The notes below the pieces were generated by a model that did no database searches, was not told the origin of the DNA, and worked only from the letters and a program-made list of their open reading frames with translations. From Antedon mediterranea (taxonomy: Eukaryota; Echinodermata; Crinoidea; Comatulida; Antedonidae), in NCBI RefSeq assembly GCF_964355755.1, contig NC_092671.1:27445070-27509069 (forward strand): a stretch of DNA of 64,000 bases, written 5' to 3'. A program made the position numbers and the translations under genes. Shown piece by piece: positions 10,994 to 22,667 of the stretch; the first letter of the stretch is position 1, and each line of letters begins with the position of its first letter.

Positions 10994-11462
10994 TAAGCTC
11001 TGGAGAGTTATCTCACAAGAGTTAAAAAGAAAATGTACAGTCTCTAGTTTTAAATACAACTACAAAAAGCTTTTAGTCTCTGAATATAATAAATAATTTA
11101 TTAGTACTTAAATACTACGTATTTATTATTATTATTAACTTATTATTACTTGTGCAAATGCTAAAGTTTAAAACACTTATGATTCATTTTAATAACTTAT
11201 ACTCTGTTTTTCTTATTTATTTACTTTTTAAATTTTTTATTTTACTTATGTATTCTTACTTCTTATTTTATATTCTTACTATGTATTAATTACTCGTTAT
11301 ACTTGATAATGTTATTGTATCTTTTCTGGTGGGTAAGCCTTAAAGTTCTTTGAACTTATTTGCCCACCAGCCACACATCTTTCTATATATATATATGTTT
11401 ATTGTTACTTAATTATCATATTCATTTTGTGTGGAAAATCAATAAAAACAAACAAACAAACA
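10994..11462 (+). mobile_element. LINE 3' end with hairpin UTR and (CAAA)n tail
   Basis: A frame continuing LWRVISQELKRKC and SSFKYNYKKLL to a stop at about 11094 resembles a LINE ORF2 terminus. The UTR holds a strong hairpin at 11328-11368: outer arms GGTGGG/CCCACC, inner arms AAGTTC/GAACTT with a 3-nt loop. It ends AATAAAAACAAACAAACAAAC. The 5' truncation point is exactly the end of the FLYWCH fragment. Confidence 0.65.
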
Positions 11463-13422
11463 TTCAGATCCAAATACTCCCATGTTAGACAAATTGGGTT
11501 TTCGACCCGTCATCATAAAATATGGAGTTTGTTGCACACGATTGTTAAAACATCGATTACGTATATATGCCGCAGCTAAGATTGCATATGGCCAAAAATC
11601 TTTGCCTAAATTTGACTGTGCAATCAAACATCTACCCATCTCAAATAATGTTCGCCAGTTTCGTTCGGCAGTCCCATTTTGGTGAGGGGAGTAGGGTGCA
11701 GAAGTATCGTGTCTTATACGATTCTTTGTAAGGAGTGAGTTAAACTCCTTTGAAGTGAACTCAGAACCGTTGTCTGATCTAATACACTTTACATTTCCCA
11801 GTGGGGAAGAGTCTGCCAGAAATCTTTCTGTGGCAGATAGTGTCGCTTTTATTTTTCAAGAAGTATACAAACACAGCTCCTGAATAATCATCTGTGAATG
11901 ATATGGCATACTTAAATCCCTCTCTGGAGACTGGGTTAATTGGTCCAGCCAAATCGGTGTGGACCAATTCTAAGAGTTTGGTTGCACGGACATCAGGCTT
12001 TCTATTTCTACTTTGCGTCATTTTACTAGTGCATATATCACAAATTTTGGGTTTATCACATCTTCCCTGTATGTTCATACCATCAACTACATTAGGTAGT
12101 TTCAATATATCATCATAATTACAGTGCCCTAAAACATTGTGCCAACTTTGTAGGTCACAAGTCATATTAATTGAATCATCATTACAAGTATTTAAATAAT
12201 ATAATCTATTTTCCTTTACAATATTGAAAATAGAGCCATTAGGAGCCTTAAGTTGGGCTGAATATTTTTCAAAATTAATTTGTGCTCCCTTACTGGCCGC
12301 AGCCTGAACTGACAAAATATCTTGTTTATATGAGGGAACATATAAAGCATTTTCAAGAGTGACTTTGTGTCGATTGCCATTTACATCAAATATTAGAACA
12401 TTAGCATCTCCCTTACCAATGACTACCCCATTTGTTTTAGTACCATTAGCCAATTCTATGAAATGGGTATCTGGATTGAAGCTCTTATCAAGGTTTATGA
12501 ATTTTGATTTATCATTTATAATATGGGATGTTGCCCCGCAATCTACTAATAAATTACCATTACATAAATTACTATTAATACTTGCTTTGAATGCAAATTC
12601 AACTCCATCAGTTTCATCCTTTTCCAGCTGCACTGATTTTGCCGCAGTGACGTTACTTTTCTTCCTGCATAACTTGGTGTTGTGCGTTTTATTCTTGCAT
12701 ACTTTACACCACTTTCCTCGATCCTGTTTACTTCTGCATTCAAAAGATTTATGGCCTTGTTTCCCACATTTAAAACATACAATTCTTTCACTTTCTTGTG
12801 TTTTCATTACACTATCATCTTTTGTCTCTCTTTGAGCCTTCTCCGACTCTTCGAAGCTTCTCAGCGCAATTTTAAAATCGGTAAAGTTTATCTCCTTTTC
12901 TTTTTGCATTATCACGGTCGCAAATGTCCGGAATTGCTGAGGTAGTCCTTTTAGGACCATAGCCACAAGCAAATTGTCGCTAATTTGTTCTTTAGCAGTT
13001 TTTAAACTTGTAGCTGCTGTTTCTGCACGAATAACGTAGTCAGTTACACGTTCGTGTTCGTCCATTTTTAATGAGGTAAGCTCAGTATATAGTGATATAA
13101 TTCTTGGTTTACTTTTTCCCAAATAATGTTCCCGCAGGATTCCTAGAGCCTTTCTTCCATCGTTCTTTGCGTCTCTCAATATCACAGATAGACTTCTATC
13201 GTCTAGGTACTGCACAAGTTCGGCGAACGCATTACTATTTTTCGCCTCATCGGGAGCGGCTACTCCACCTTCGCTTTCCGGTACAATAATTTTACTTAAT
13301 TTTTGTATGTGCAAGTATCCTAGAAACTTTACTTTCCACAACTCGTACTTAGTTTCGTCTCCATTAAATAAAAGCCGTTTACTGGGCCCATAACCTGTTA
13401 AGGTTGTAGGATTGTGAGCCAT
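11463..13422 (-). pseudogene. Ty1/Copia gag-protease-integrase, truncated
   Basis: A 547-residue minus-strand frame starts at 13422 with MAHNPTTLTG. Residues ~15-200 form a UBN2-type gag. Two CCHC knuckles lie at 216-229 and 239-252. The protease loop is LLVDCGATSH near 291-300, with C where S is usual in DSG. The integrase HHCC zinc region is at ~428-464, and HTDLAGP (first catalytic D, ~490) with FTDDYSG follow. A frameshift near 11850 moves the rest of the integrase to another frame. There SDNGSEF (second D) and PHQNGTAERN (third residue E) are still readable, ending near 11463. RT and RNase H are absent; a (CAAA)n LINE tail abuts the cut. Confidence 0.92.
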
Positions 13423-13452
13423 ATCGATAACAGTATTTGACGCAGATAAAAA

Positions 13453-13722
13453 ATGTTCTATCTAGAACTATAATAACTTTATTGTAATAAACTATACAAA
13501 GTACACATCTACACAGTAGGAATAAATATGGAAGAGTGATTCACATAGAAGAATGTTATCATCTTAAGGAGTGAGCAAAGCAATGATGGATTGTTTTGTG
13601 GTCTGCGTACAGTTCTGGTATATCATCTATTTCTTAGAACATGAACTTTCACTTATCATCTATAGGTGAATGACCAGTAGGCTATTGGAAACATTTATTG
13701 TACAATGAGAGCACATTTTAAC
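13453..13722 (-). repeat. Putative Copia 5' LTR
   Basis: Upstream of the Copia gag, the block reads on the minus strand from TGTTAAAATG to TAGATAGAACA, giving the TG...CA ends and TGTT/AACA inverted termini expected of an LTR. Minus-strand AATAAA signals lie inside. No second LTR or target duplication was found, so the outer boundary is inferred. The 25-bp minisatellite starts immediately outside it. Confidence 0.45.
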
Positions 13723-13723
13723 A

Positions 13724-15285
13724 GAAGTGAACGTTAAGATATGAATGTAAAGTGAACGTTAAGATATGAATGTGAAGTGAACGTTAAGATATGAATGTGA
13801 AGTGAACGTTAAGATATGAATGTGAAGTGAACGTTAACATATGCATGTGAAATGAACGTTAACATATGAATGTGAAGTGAACGTTAACATATGAATGTGA
13901 AGTGAACGTTAACATATGAATGTGAAGTGAACGTTAACATATGAATGTGAAGTGAACGTTAACATATGAATGTGAAATGAACGTTAACATATGAATGTGA
14001 AATGAACGTTAACATATGAATGTGAAATGAACGTTAACATATGAATGTGAAATGAACGTTAAGATATGAATGTGAAGTGAACGTTAACATATGAATGTGA
14101 AGTGAACGTTAACATATGAATGTGAAGTGAACGTTAAGATATGAATGTGAAGTGAACGTTAACATATGAATGTGAAGTGAACGTTAACATATGTATGTGA
14201 AGTGAACGTTAACATATGTATGTGAAGTGAACGTTAACATATGAATGTGAAGTGAACGTTAACATATGAATGTGAAGTGAACGTTAACATATGAATGTGA
14301 AGTGAACGTTAACATATGTATGTGAAGTGAACGTTAACATATGAATGTGAAGTGAACGTTAACATATGAATGTGAAGTGAACGTTAACATATGTATGTGA
14401 AGTGATCGTTAACATATGAATGTGAAATGAACGTTAACATATGAATGTGAAATGAACGTTAACATATGAATGTGAAGTGAACGTTAACATATGTATGTGA
14501 AGTGAACGTTAACATATGAATGTGAAGTGAACGTTAAGATATGAATGTGAAGTGAACGTTAAGATATGAATGTGAAGTGAACGTTAACATATGAATGTGA
14601 AGTGAACGTTAACATATGAATGTGAAATGAACGTTAACATATGAATGTGAAATGAACGTTAACATATGAATGTGAAGTGAACGTTAACATATGTATGTGA
14701 AGTGAACGTTAACATATGAATGTGAAGTGAACGTTAAGATATGAATGTGAAGTGAACATTAACATATGAATGTGAAGTGAACGTTAAGATATGAATGTGA
14801 AGTGAACGTTAACATATGTATGTGAAGTGAACGTTAAGATATGAATGTGAAGTGAACGTTAACATATGTATGTGAAATGAACGTTAACATATGAATGTGA
14901 AGTGAACGTTAACATATGAATGTGAAGTGAGCGTTAAGATATGAATGTGAAGTGAACGTTAAGATATGAATGTGAAGTGAACGTTAACATATGAATGTGA
15001 AGTGAACGTTAACATATGAATGTGAAATGAACGTTAACATATGAATGTGAAGTGAACGTTAACATATGAATGTGAAGTGAATGTTAAGATATGAATGTGA
15101 AGTGAACGTTAACATATGAATGTGAAGTGAACGTTAAGATATGAATGTGAAATGAACGTTAAGATATGAATATTTTAAGATATAAATGTGAAATGAACGT
15201 TAAAGTATAAACACGTTAAGACAAGAACGTGAAATGAATTTGTTAACATATGAATGTGAAATGAATATGTTAAGATATGAATACA
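13724..15285. repeat. 25-bp minisatellite array, ~58 copies
   Basis: The unit GTGAACGTTAACATATGAA plus TGTGAA repeats with a strict 25-bp period from 13724 to about 15170. Variable positions toggle between few states: GTTAAC/GTTAAG, ATGAAT/ATGTAT and GAAGTGA/GAAATGA. Most units therefore contain the palindromes GTTAAC and CATATG. Copies from 15170 to 15285 are degenerate. Blocks of identical variant order recur, suggesting unequal exchange or slippage of multi-unit blocks. Confidence 0.97.
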
Positions 15286-15810
15286 AAAAAAAATTATTAA
15301 TAGAGCGGACTAAAAAATTATGAATTCATCGGCGGCCCAGCAGCCGATCCGATGGAAAGTACAATAATCTTGAATAGATAAATAAAGTAAAGAATTTGTA
15401 ATTAAAAAGCATAAGGTTAAGTGATGATTAAAAGTCATTTTTAAAACTGTAATTGTATTGTTATATCAACTTGAATTTGTAATTAAATTTATTTGAAACA
15501 AGTGATTTGACGATTTTGCGTTTATTCTTGTGTTGGAAAAGTTTAAAGGAATTACGGTATTAGGTTTTAACTGTTTAATGCGGGGGTCGTTGCCGCTTTT
15601 TTAACACCTTGCATTGATTACATTTTCTTTAGAAATCGGTATTTCTGTTATTGCGCTTTCGCGCATCCGACCCGCTTTCTAGCGCTCGCACATTATATTA
15701 CAAAGGAAATCATTCATGTACTACACTGTTTAATGTAGAAACTGACGCCGAATTTTTATTTGAAATGCAACAATGAACTTGAAAAGCACGCACGTTCTTT
15801 CTTGCACATT
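15286..15810. other. 5' flank of the FLYWCH/MULE gene
   Basis: Non-coding. Contains CGGCGGCCCAGCAGCCGATC (about 15330) and, near 15580-15690, a more GC-rich patch with TTTCGCGCATCCGACCCGC. I could not identify paired terminal inverted repeats bracketing the gene. Confidence 0.4.
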
Positions 15811-15820
15811 CTATATAAGG
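15811..15820 (+). promoter_or_regulatory. TATA box of FLYWCH/MULE copy 1
   Basis: CTATATAAGG lies about 50 bp before the ATG at 15866. The second copy has CATATAAAG at the same place, and both have GCACGCACG further upstream. This positional conservation supports a real core promoter. Confidence 0.6.
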
Positions 15821-15865
15821 AGAGAAAAATATTAGTAAGACATCATTTTTCTAATATCTATCAAA

Positions 15866-18052
15866 ATGTACGAATGCATCGAATGTCAACTACCCGTTCT
15901 ACAATATCAAGAAGGTCTTTTTTGTGAGGAGTGTGCAAGATGGCAGCATCGAGCATGTAATTCAGGAGTGACGCGTGCGGAGTATGAGCTAGGTGTGAGA
16001 GATGGATTCATCGACTGGACGTTTAACCAATGTGTGGCAGGATCAGAAGACGACGACGATCAACCAGATCAGCTGGAAGTATATGCCGCCGACTTGGGAA
16101 ACTTCGAAGAACCAGTGGTACGTCGAGAGCCGAAGATGGAAGATCCTTATCCGCAACCAAACTCGCCGATAAATGAGGATCAAGAGAGAGAGGAGGTAAC
16201 ATACACTGTACTCGAAGGAACGTCTGCCAGTGGGAAAGTAAGTCGATAACTTTTATAACTTTTTAAATTATAATTTAACAATTACATAAATGTTTCATAC
16301 AAAGTTAACACCATGCTTTTTTTGTTTTACAGGACACATTAATGGACAGTCTTGGTTTCCAGTAAACCCAAAAGATTGATAAACGACGAGCAAACACTAC
16401 CTGGCGATGTTCACTCAGAACCCGGGCCGTAACCTGTAAAGCCACTGTCATCGAGAAAAATGGTGTATATTCTCGTGGAATAAATCATCACATTTGCGGT
16501 ATGGTACCAGGTACGTCAAAGTTTTTAAAACACCTTTGGCTCATTGACAAACATTTACAAATGTTTTTATGCAATACAATGTATGTATTTTTTTATAGGA
16601 CGTGGAAAAGTAGCTGAAATTCGACGCGACATAAAACGGAAAGCTGGAGAGCGACCATTCGATTCAGCAGCACAGATCACCGAAAGACTCATCCGGGAAG
16701 ACATTGGTGTGGGACAGATAGCATTGCATCCGACCTTGCTACGACCTGCCAACCTTGCTCGTCAAGCAAACCCCAAGAGAAAGTTATCAAGGCCAAGACA
16801 CCCCGAGGACTTGGAGTTTGAACTCAACCGTCAACACATCGCACCACATTTTGTTAGAGATGACATAGTTGTAAATGGAGGACGGCATATTCTACTTGCT
16901 ACAGATGCGATGATTCAAATGTTATCAAGATCCAGAGTTTGGTAATTATTTTTCTTTATCTTTACTTTTTACTAGAAAATAATATTTCTGATTTTATTAA
17001 CATATAACTGTTTTTAATTGACAATTTTCTTTTCTTCAACATGTATCTTGATGGTACATTCAAGTTAGTCAAGCGGCACTTCTACCAACTCTTCAGCGTG
17101 CATAGTTTTATTCGCTCCAGTACCTCAACGAAGCAAGTTCCGCTGATGTTTGTAGTGATGTCCGGAAAACGAAGTGACGACTACACGGCTGTTCTCCGAT
17201 CCATCATTGGGATGTTGCCTGCTGTCAACGTGGTACGGATTGTAACAGATTATAAAGCATGAATTTGGAAGTCAGTACGTGATGTCTTTCCAGACGTTGA
17301 AGTATGTGGATGCCTATTTCACTTTACACAGGTAAGCTTGTAGTCCACTCAATCATGCTTAGTTATCATTTTAATGTTCTGTATTTGTCTTTAATTGTTA
17401 AATTTGTATTGTTCTTTCAGGCAGTCTTCAGGAAAGTCCAGGAATATGGATTGCAGCGGACCTACATGCGTGACGTTGGTACCCGGACCTTCATTCGACA
17501 ATTGATGACTTTGCCAGTTCTACCTGTGGAACATGTCAATGCAGTTTTCCGGCGACTACAACGGACTGCTACCGTGGAGATGGTTGAGTATATGCGCTCG
17601 TACTGGATAGACGGCGACGTCTTTAACCCAATAAACTGGGTCGTATTCTGGCAAGAAACACGCACCAACAACGACTTGGAAGGCTATCACAATCGTCTAA
17701 AACACAAGAGCCAAACGATGTAAGAATTAAAAGCTTTTAACTTTGTTCACAATGTTTAATAAACAAAAGTGTGTATGTATTAATATATGTTGTACAATCG
17801 TGGAATTAACTTTATTATAATTATTGTTTTTCAGCCAACCTGCACTTCTATCTTCTTTGCAAGCTACTTTTCGAAGAAAGCCAAACAGTGTCCATCCAGG
17901 CCGAACTTGTTTTCCGTGAATACATCATCCGAACTCAGTCAAGACACACAGTAATCGCCAACGAACGCCTCAACACTTTCTGGGATGAATATTCACGGGG
18001 TGTACGATCAGCCAAGTCCCTCTTAATGAGTCGTAATGCTCGTGCAAATTAA
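15866..18052 (+). pseudogene. FLYWCH zinc-finger / MULE transposase gene, copy 1
   Basis: Six exons can be read: 15866-16237, 16333-16510, 16599-16941, ~17043-17331, 17421-17719, 17836-18052. Exon 1 encodes a Cys-rich N-terminus (MYECIEC, CEECARWQHRAC), PHD-like in spacing, then an acidic linker. Exon 2 encodes a FLYWCH-type zinc finger (TTWRC, VTCKA, INHHICG). Exon 4 carries the MULE transposase motifs: YLDGTFK (first D), RIVTDYKA (second D) and CLFHFTQ. Exon 5 has NNDLEGYHNRL (third acidic residue). Damage: a stop in exon 2 where copy 2 has Tyr, a stop after TDYKA, no AG at the exon 4 acceptor (AT instead) and an apparent 1-nt shift at the exon 5/6 junction. Donors and other acceptors are canonical. 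It is a recently dead or nearly intact transposase gene. Confidence 0.88.
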
Positions 18053-18640
18053 TCAGTTGTATAATTATTGAAATAATATAATTAATTGTATCTATATTGT
18101 ATTTCATGTGATTTTTAATGATATTTTTAAATTAATGATCCATAAATGTACTTAAGTTTATTTTTTAGTTGAATAAATTAATTTAATATTTACGTGAAAT
18201 TGTGAACATCATAGCCCCGGCCTGCAGTACTTAGTTTGTTTTAAATTAGCTATATAAATGGTAATCCATATGAATGATACATTTATTTATTTGTTTCTTA
18301 CAATTGAATTTTGTGTTAATAAATGTGTAACAGTTGTTTGAAAACAAATCCTGATGTGCTCTATTTTCTTATCTTATTATTTATCATCTGGTTCAAATTT
18401 GAAAAAAAAAATGTAAGACATAAAGTAATGGTTACACTATTCATTCATACATCCATTTCTGTAAGAGAACATCAATAAATTTACATTATTATCTGGTTCA
18501 ACTTAACTATATTGCTATCAATCATGTTTTACAATTCGTACTGCACCAAAGCAATACACCCACATTATACACAATGACGCTTTGGCGTTTCATACAAATG
18601 CATTGTTATGGATTGGCGGCCGCTTTGGTCATAATCCGAA
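18053..18640. other. 3' flank of FLYWCH/MULE copy 1
   Basis: AT-rich and non-coding, with AATAAA signals (for example near 18173 and 18320) that could serve polyadenylation. GATTGGCGGCCGCTTTGG near 18611 shares GCGGCCGCTTTGGT with 47348, so it may be part of a dispersed element end. Confidence 0.45.
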
Positions 18641-18777
18641 TGGGGCAGGCTAATTACTGAAAACCACTGAAAACAACCAAAAGCAAAAGAAAACAAAATA
18701 TAAACTAAATAAATACAAAAAAAAACAATGTTTATAATTTTTATTTTAGCAATGTCGCCCTCTATTTAATGAGGTAT

Positions 18778-19110
18778 GTTTATTTATTTATCTATTTATT
18801 TATTCTGCAGACACTTTCAGTACTAGTGCACTGATTTCCAAAGTGGTACAGTAATTGAAAATATACCAAACATAATAATATAAAGACAAAGAATAATTGA
18901 AATATACATTAAAAATAGCAATAAATTTTAGAAAACAAAAAATTCAGTTAAAAATGTTGAGTACTAATTGTATTTTGGAATGAAGTTATTGAAAAATCTT
19001 TCAAGTTAATTTTTAATTCATTGGGAAGTTTATTCCAGCTTTTAGATGAACGATAAGTAAAGGTTTTTTTGCCTTGACAAATGTTCCAGGTGGGGACAAC
19101 TAAATTTTGA
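18778..19110 (-). mobile_element. LINE C-terminal fragment with TTTA tail inserted in the array
   Basis: On the minus strand the frame reads WNICQGKKTFTYRSSKSWNK then LPNELKINLKDFSITSFQ, a LINE ORF2 C-terminus. Its 3' end is a (TAAA)n tract at 18778-18800. It interrupts a main-family unit between GAGGTATGTT and GATTTATCAGATG. Confidence 0.7.
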
Positions 19111-20536
19111 TTTATCAGATGTTGTTATTACAGAAAAAAACTCGCACTTTATTAATACAAATATTTATTTATGCAAGTTAAATTAATTAGCGGGTTTTTT
19201 TTTTTTCAAAATTATTATTGTACAGGTCCTGAACTTTTATTATTATATGTATATCTAAACATTTGTCATTGTTAAACTTGGTCTATATAGGCTACTATAA
19301 TTGTATTCTTAATTAATGGGTGTATGTCCTAGGCCTGAAATTGTATACTGTAGATTTTGTTCTTAAATTCATTGATAATAGTACATTCTTTAATTTTGAT
19401 ACATGTTTTTACAGTCTATGATATTGTTGAAATTTACCGTAATAATAATTTTATCCAAATATTATTAAGGAACTAAGTAATTTAAACTGAAATATTTTGT
19501 AAACTAACTAGGCCTAGGCCTATCTTGTTAATGTTTCCTTCAGCAGGCCAAGTAGAATGGGGCAGGCTAATTACTGAAAACCACTGAAGGCTAACAGAAA
19601 ATAAACTGAAAACAACCAAAAGCAGCTGAAAACAACCGAAAACCAAACGAAAACAAAATATAAACTAAATAAATACCAAAAAAAACAATGTTTATAATTT
19701 TTATTTTAGCAATGTCGCCCTCTATTAATGAGGTATGTTGGTTTATCAGATGTTGTTATTACAGAAAAAACTCGCACTTTATTAATACAAATATTTATTT
19801 ATGCAAGTTAAATTAATTAGCGGGGTTTTTTTTTCAAATTTATCTTTGTACAGGTCCTGAACTTTTATTATTATATGTATATCTAAACACTTTTCATTGT
19901 TAAACTTGGCCTATATAGGCTACTGTAATTGTCTTCTTTATGGGTGTATGGCCTAGGTCTGAAATTGTATACTGTAGATTTTGTTCTTAAATTCATTGAT
20001 AATAGTTCATTCTTTAATTTTTATACATGTTTTTACAGTCTATGATATTGTTGAAACTTACCGTGATAATAATTTTACCCAAATAATTTGAAGCTAGTAA
20101 GTAATTTAAACTTAAATATTGTTTTTTTTAGCTAGCCTAAAAAGTTATACATGTTTCATTCAGTAGGCCTAAGTAGAATGGGAAAAGCTAAGTTACTGAA
20201 AAAAACAACAACCTAAAATTACTGAAAGTAATGTAAAAAAATACTAAAAACAACAACAATTTGATTATTATGTGTATATCTAAAGATTTTAAACTTGTCC
20301 TATATAGGCTACTGTAATTGTCTTCTTAATGGGTGTATGGTGCGCCTAGGCCTGAAATTATATACTGTAGATTTTGTTCTTAAATTCATTGATAATAGTA
20401 CATTCTTTAATTTTGATACATGTTTTTACAGTCTATGATATTGTTGAAATTTACCGTAATAATAATTTTATCCAAATATTATTAGGGAAATAAGTAATTT
20501 AAACTGAAATATTTTGTAAACTAACTAGGCCTAGGC

Positions 20537-21768
20537 GGGTGTCACGAAACCTAAGACCACGAAAGCGAAGACCCCCTAAGACCTAAGATCATGAAAGCTA
20601 AGACCCAAGACCTAAGATTACAAATATTTATCTTTCGCACCTGCCTTGTATTTTAACTCCCAACATTTATTCTGAATACCACACCTTAGAATTGGCACTT
20701 TCATGAAAAAGAATCACATAAAAAGTAACAAATACATTTTTAAATTGATGATTTTACAGACGTTTTTCTCGCACACAAAATGACTAGCCTACAGTACAGT
20801 AGGCCTACCCCATGGGCCATGTTCAATGTTTTTGTTTCTATGGAACGTAAAAAGAGCAAAAATTATATAGAGGGCTGAAAACTCTGTGGAGTCCATCTAC
20901 AGTGTGGATGGAACAATGTAAAATTAAAATTGTAATGATAATAGTATAATCATGCAAGTACGAAGAAATAAAATACTGGCAAATAAATTTTAATTTAAAA
21001 ATCATGATAAGTTTTTTTTGTTTCGTTTTCTTTCTGTTTTTATACTTGTACTATTATTGTTGCTCTTTTGGCGCTCCATAGAAACAAAAACATTGAGCAT
21101 GGGGAGCTCGAGGAGTTACATTACAGTATACAAAGAAACACATCTGTAAAATCATCAATTTAAAGGATTTATTTATTTGTTATTATGTGTTTCTCCTTCT
21201 GAAAGTACTTATAAGTCCTAATTTTAAAGTGTGGTGTTCAGGATAAAGTTAGTCAACAAATTTGGAGTCAAAATACAAGAAAGGCAGGTGCGTAAGAAAA
21301 ACATCCTCTGAACCAACACAATGGAGTAAATATATACCAACAAACAACCCGTCAAGTTTGTTTGTTGTAAAGAAAGTATACTTAGGCATACGGGAGTCAC
21401 GACTTAAAGTTCAGTGAACTTACTGTGACTTCCATCCACCCACATTTAATATATGTTATGTAAATGTAAATGATATATATATATATATAAGTGAGTGGAA
21501 AAAATAAATAAACGAAACGAAGAAAAAATATACATTTACTCAACGGGCGAAAATAATGTGAGTTTATCTATGTTTTGCGGTAGTATTAAATTATATTTAT
21601 GGTAATAAATGAAACCTACTGTGTTTAAAATTATGTATGGATAAACAAGTATTGTTTTTAAGCTGTAGTATATCTTAGTATTTGTAATCTTAGGTGTTGG
21701 GTCTTAGCTTTCGTGATCTTAGGTCTTAGGGGGTCGGAGCTTTCGTGATCTTAGGTTTCGTGACACCC
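20537..21768. mobile_element. Foldback-type DNA element with long inverted arms
   Basis: Both ends start GGGTGTCACGAAACCTAAGA and stay inverted copies for ~90 bp with high identity. Inverted homology then continues inwards: the GCACCTGCC...TGTATTTT segment, AAATTGATGATTTTACAGA, and CAATGTTTTTGTTTCTATGG (20824 against 21084-21103). Almost the whole element is thus a giant hairpin with a centre near 20870-21055. The right arm is split by ~0.4 kb containing a LINE tail. AGGCCTAGGC occurs on both sides (20527-20536 and 21769-21778), a possible 9-10 bp target duplication, but the target is itself AGGCCT-repetitive. Long TIRs with 9-10 bp duplication would fit MULE-type elements; no transposase is encoded. 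Confidence 0.88.
21297..21690 (+). mobile_element. LINE 3' tail inserted in the foldback right arm
   Basis: This block has no counterpart in the left arm. It holds a hairpin at 21393-21433 (outer GGAGTCAC/GTGACTTCC, inner AAGTTC/GAACTT, 3-nt loop) and then a TATATA run and AATAAATAAACGAAACGAAG. The arrangement matches the LINE tail at 11328-11462, with different outer-stem bases. Confidence 0.55.
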
Positions 21769-22477
21769 AGGCCTAGGCCTATCTTGTTAATGTTTCCTTC
21801 AGCAGGCCAAGTAGAATGGGGCAGGCTAATTACTGAAAACCACTGAAAGCTAACAGAAAATAAACTGAAAACAACCAAAAGCAGCTGAAAACAACCGAAA
21901 ACCAAACGAAAACAAAATATAAACTAAATAAATACCAAAAAAAACAATGTTTATAATTTTTATTTTAGCAATGTCGCCCTCTATTAATGAGGTATGTTGG
22001 TTTATCAGATGTTGTTATTACAGAAAAAACTCGCACTTTATTAATACAAATATTTATTTATGCAAGTTAAATTAATTAGCGGGGTTTTTTTCTTCAAATT
22101 TATCTTTGTACAGGTCCTGAACTTGTATTATTATATGTATATCTAAACACTTTTCATTGTTAAACTTGGCCTATATAGGCTACTGTAATTGTCTTCTTTA
22201 TGGGTGTATGGCGCGCCTAGGCCTGAAATTGGATACTGTAGATTTTGTTCTTAAATTCATTGATAATAGTACATTCTTTAATTTTGATACATGTTTTTAC
22301 AGTCTATGATATTGTTGAAATTTACCGTAATAATAATTTTATCCAAATATTATTAGGGAAATAAGTAATTTAAACTGAAATATTTTGTAAACTAACCAGG
22401 CCTAGGCCTATCTTGTTAATGTTTCCTTCAGCAGGCCAAGTAGAATGGGGTAGGCTAATTACTGAAAACCACTGGAA

Positions 22478-22667
22478 ATTCTTACCTTTAGTAATTCTTA
22501 CCTTTAGTAAAGTTATAAGGAGCCTCTTCTCTCATATGTGTGTGTGTTTGTCAAGTTTGTTTTTGAATGAGTTTACACTCTTGCTATTGACAACCAATTC
22601 GGGCAGCGAGTTCCACTTGTTAATTATTCTTTTATCAAAAAAAATTTTTCCGTTTAGTTGGAAATAA
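22478..22667 (-). pseudogene. LINE C-terminal relic inside array unit (copy 1)
   Basis: Minus-strand coding remnant of a LINE ORF2 end, as in the copies at 26927, 31005 and 32829. This copy is shorter: about 20 bp around the GAGTTTTTAAACTCG segment are missing. Its two flanking CTTACCTTTAGTAA repeats mark the LINE 3' end. Confidence 0.6.

Noticed and set aside
12359-12835. 158-residue plus-strand ORF
   Set aside because: Antisense shadow of the Copia gag-protease frame; composition is a complement artefact.
13724-15170. CRISPR-like array of regular repeats
   Set aside because: The 25-bp units are contiguous with no spacers, and the context is eukaryotic; it is a minisatellite.
15286-18640. 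Terminal inverted repeats of the FLYWCH/MULE gene
   Set aside because: CGGCGGCCCAGCAGCCGATC (left) and GATTGGCGGCCGCTTTGG (right) look loosely similar, but no convincing inverted alignment could be made by eye.
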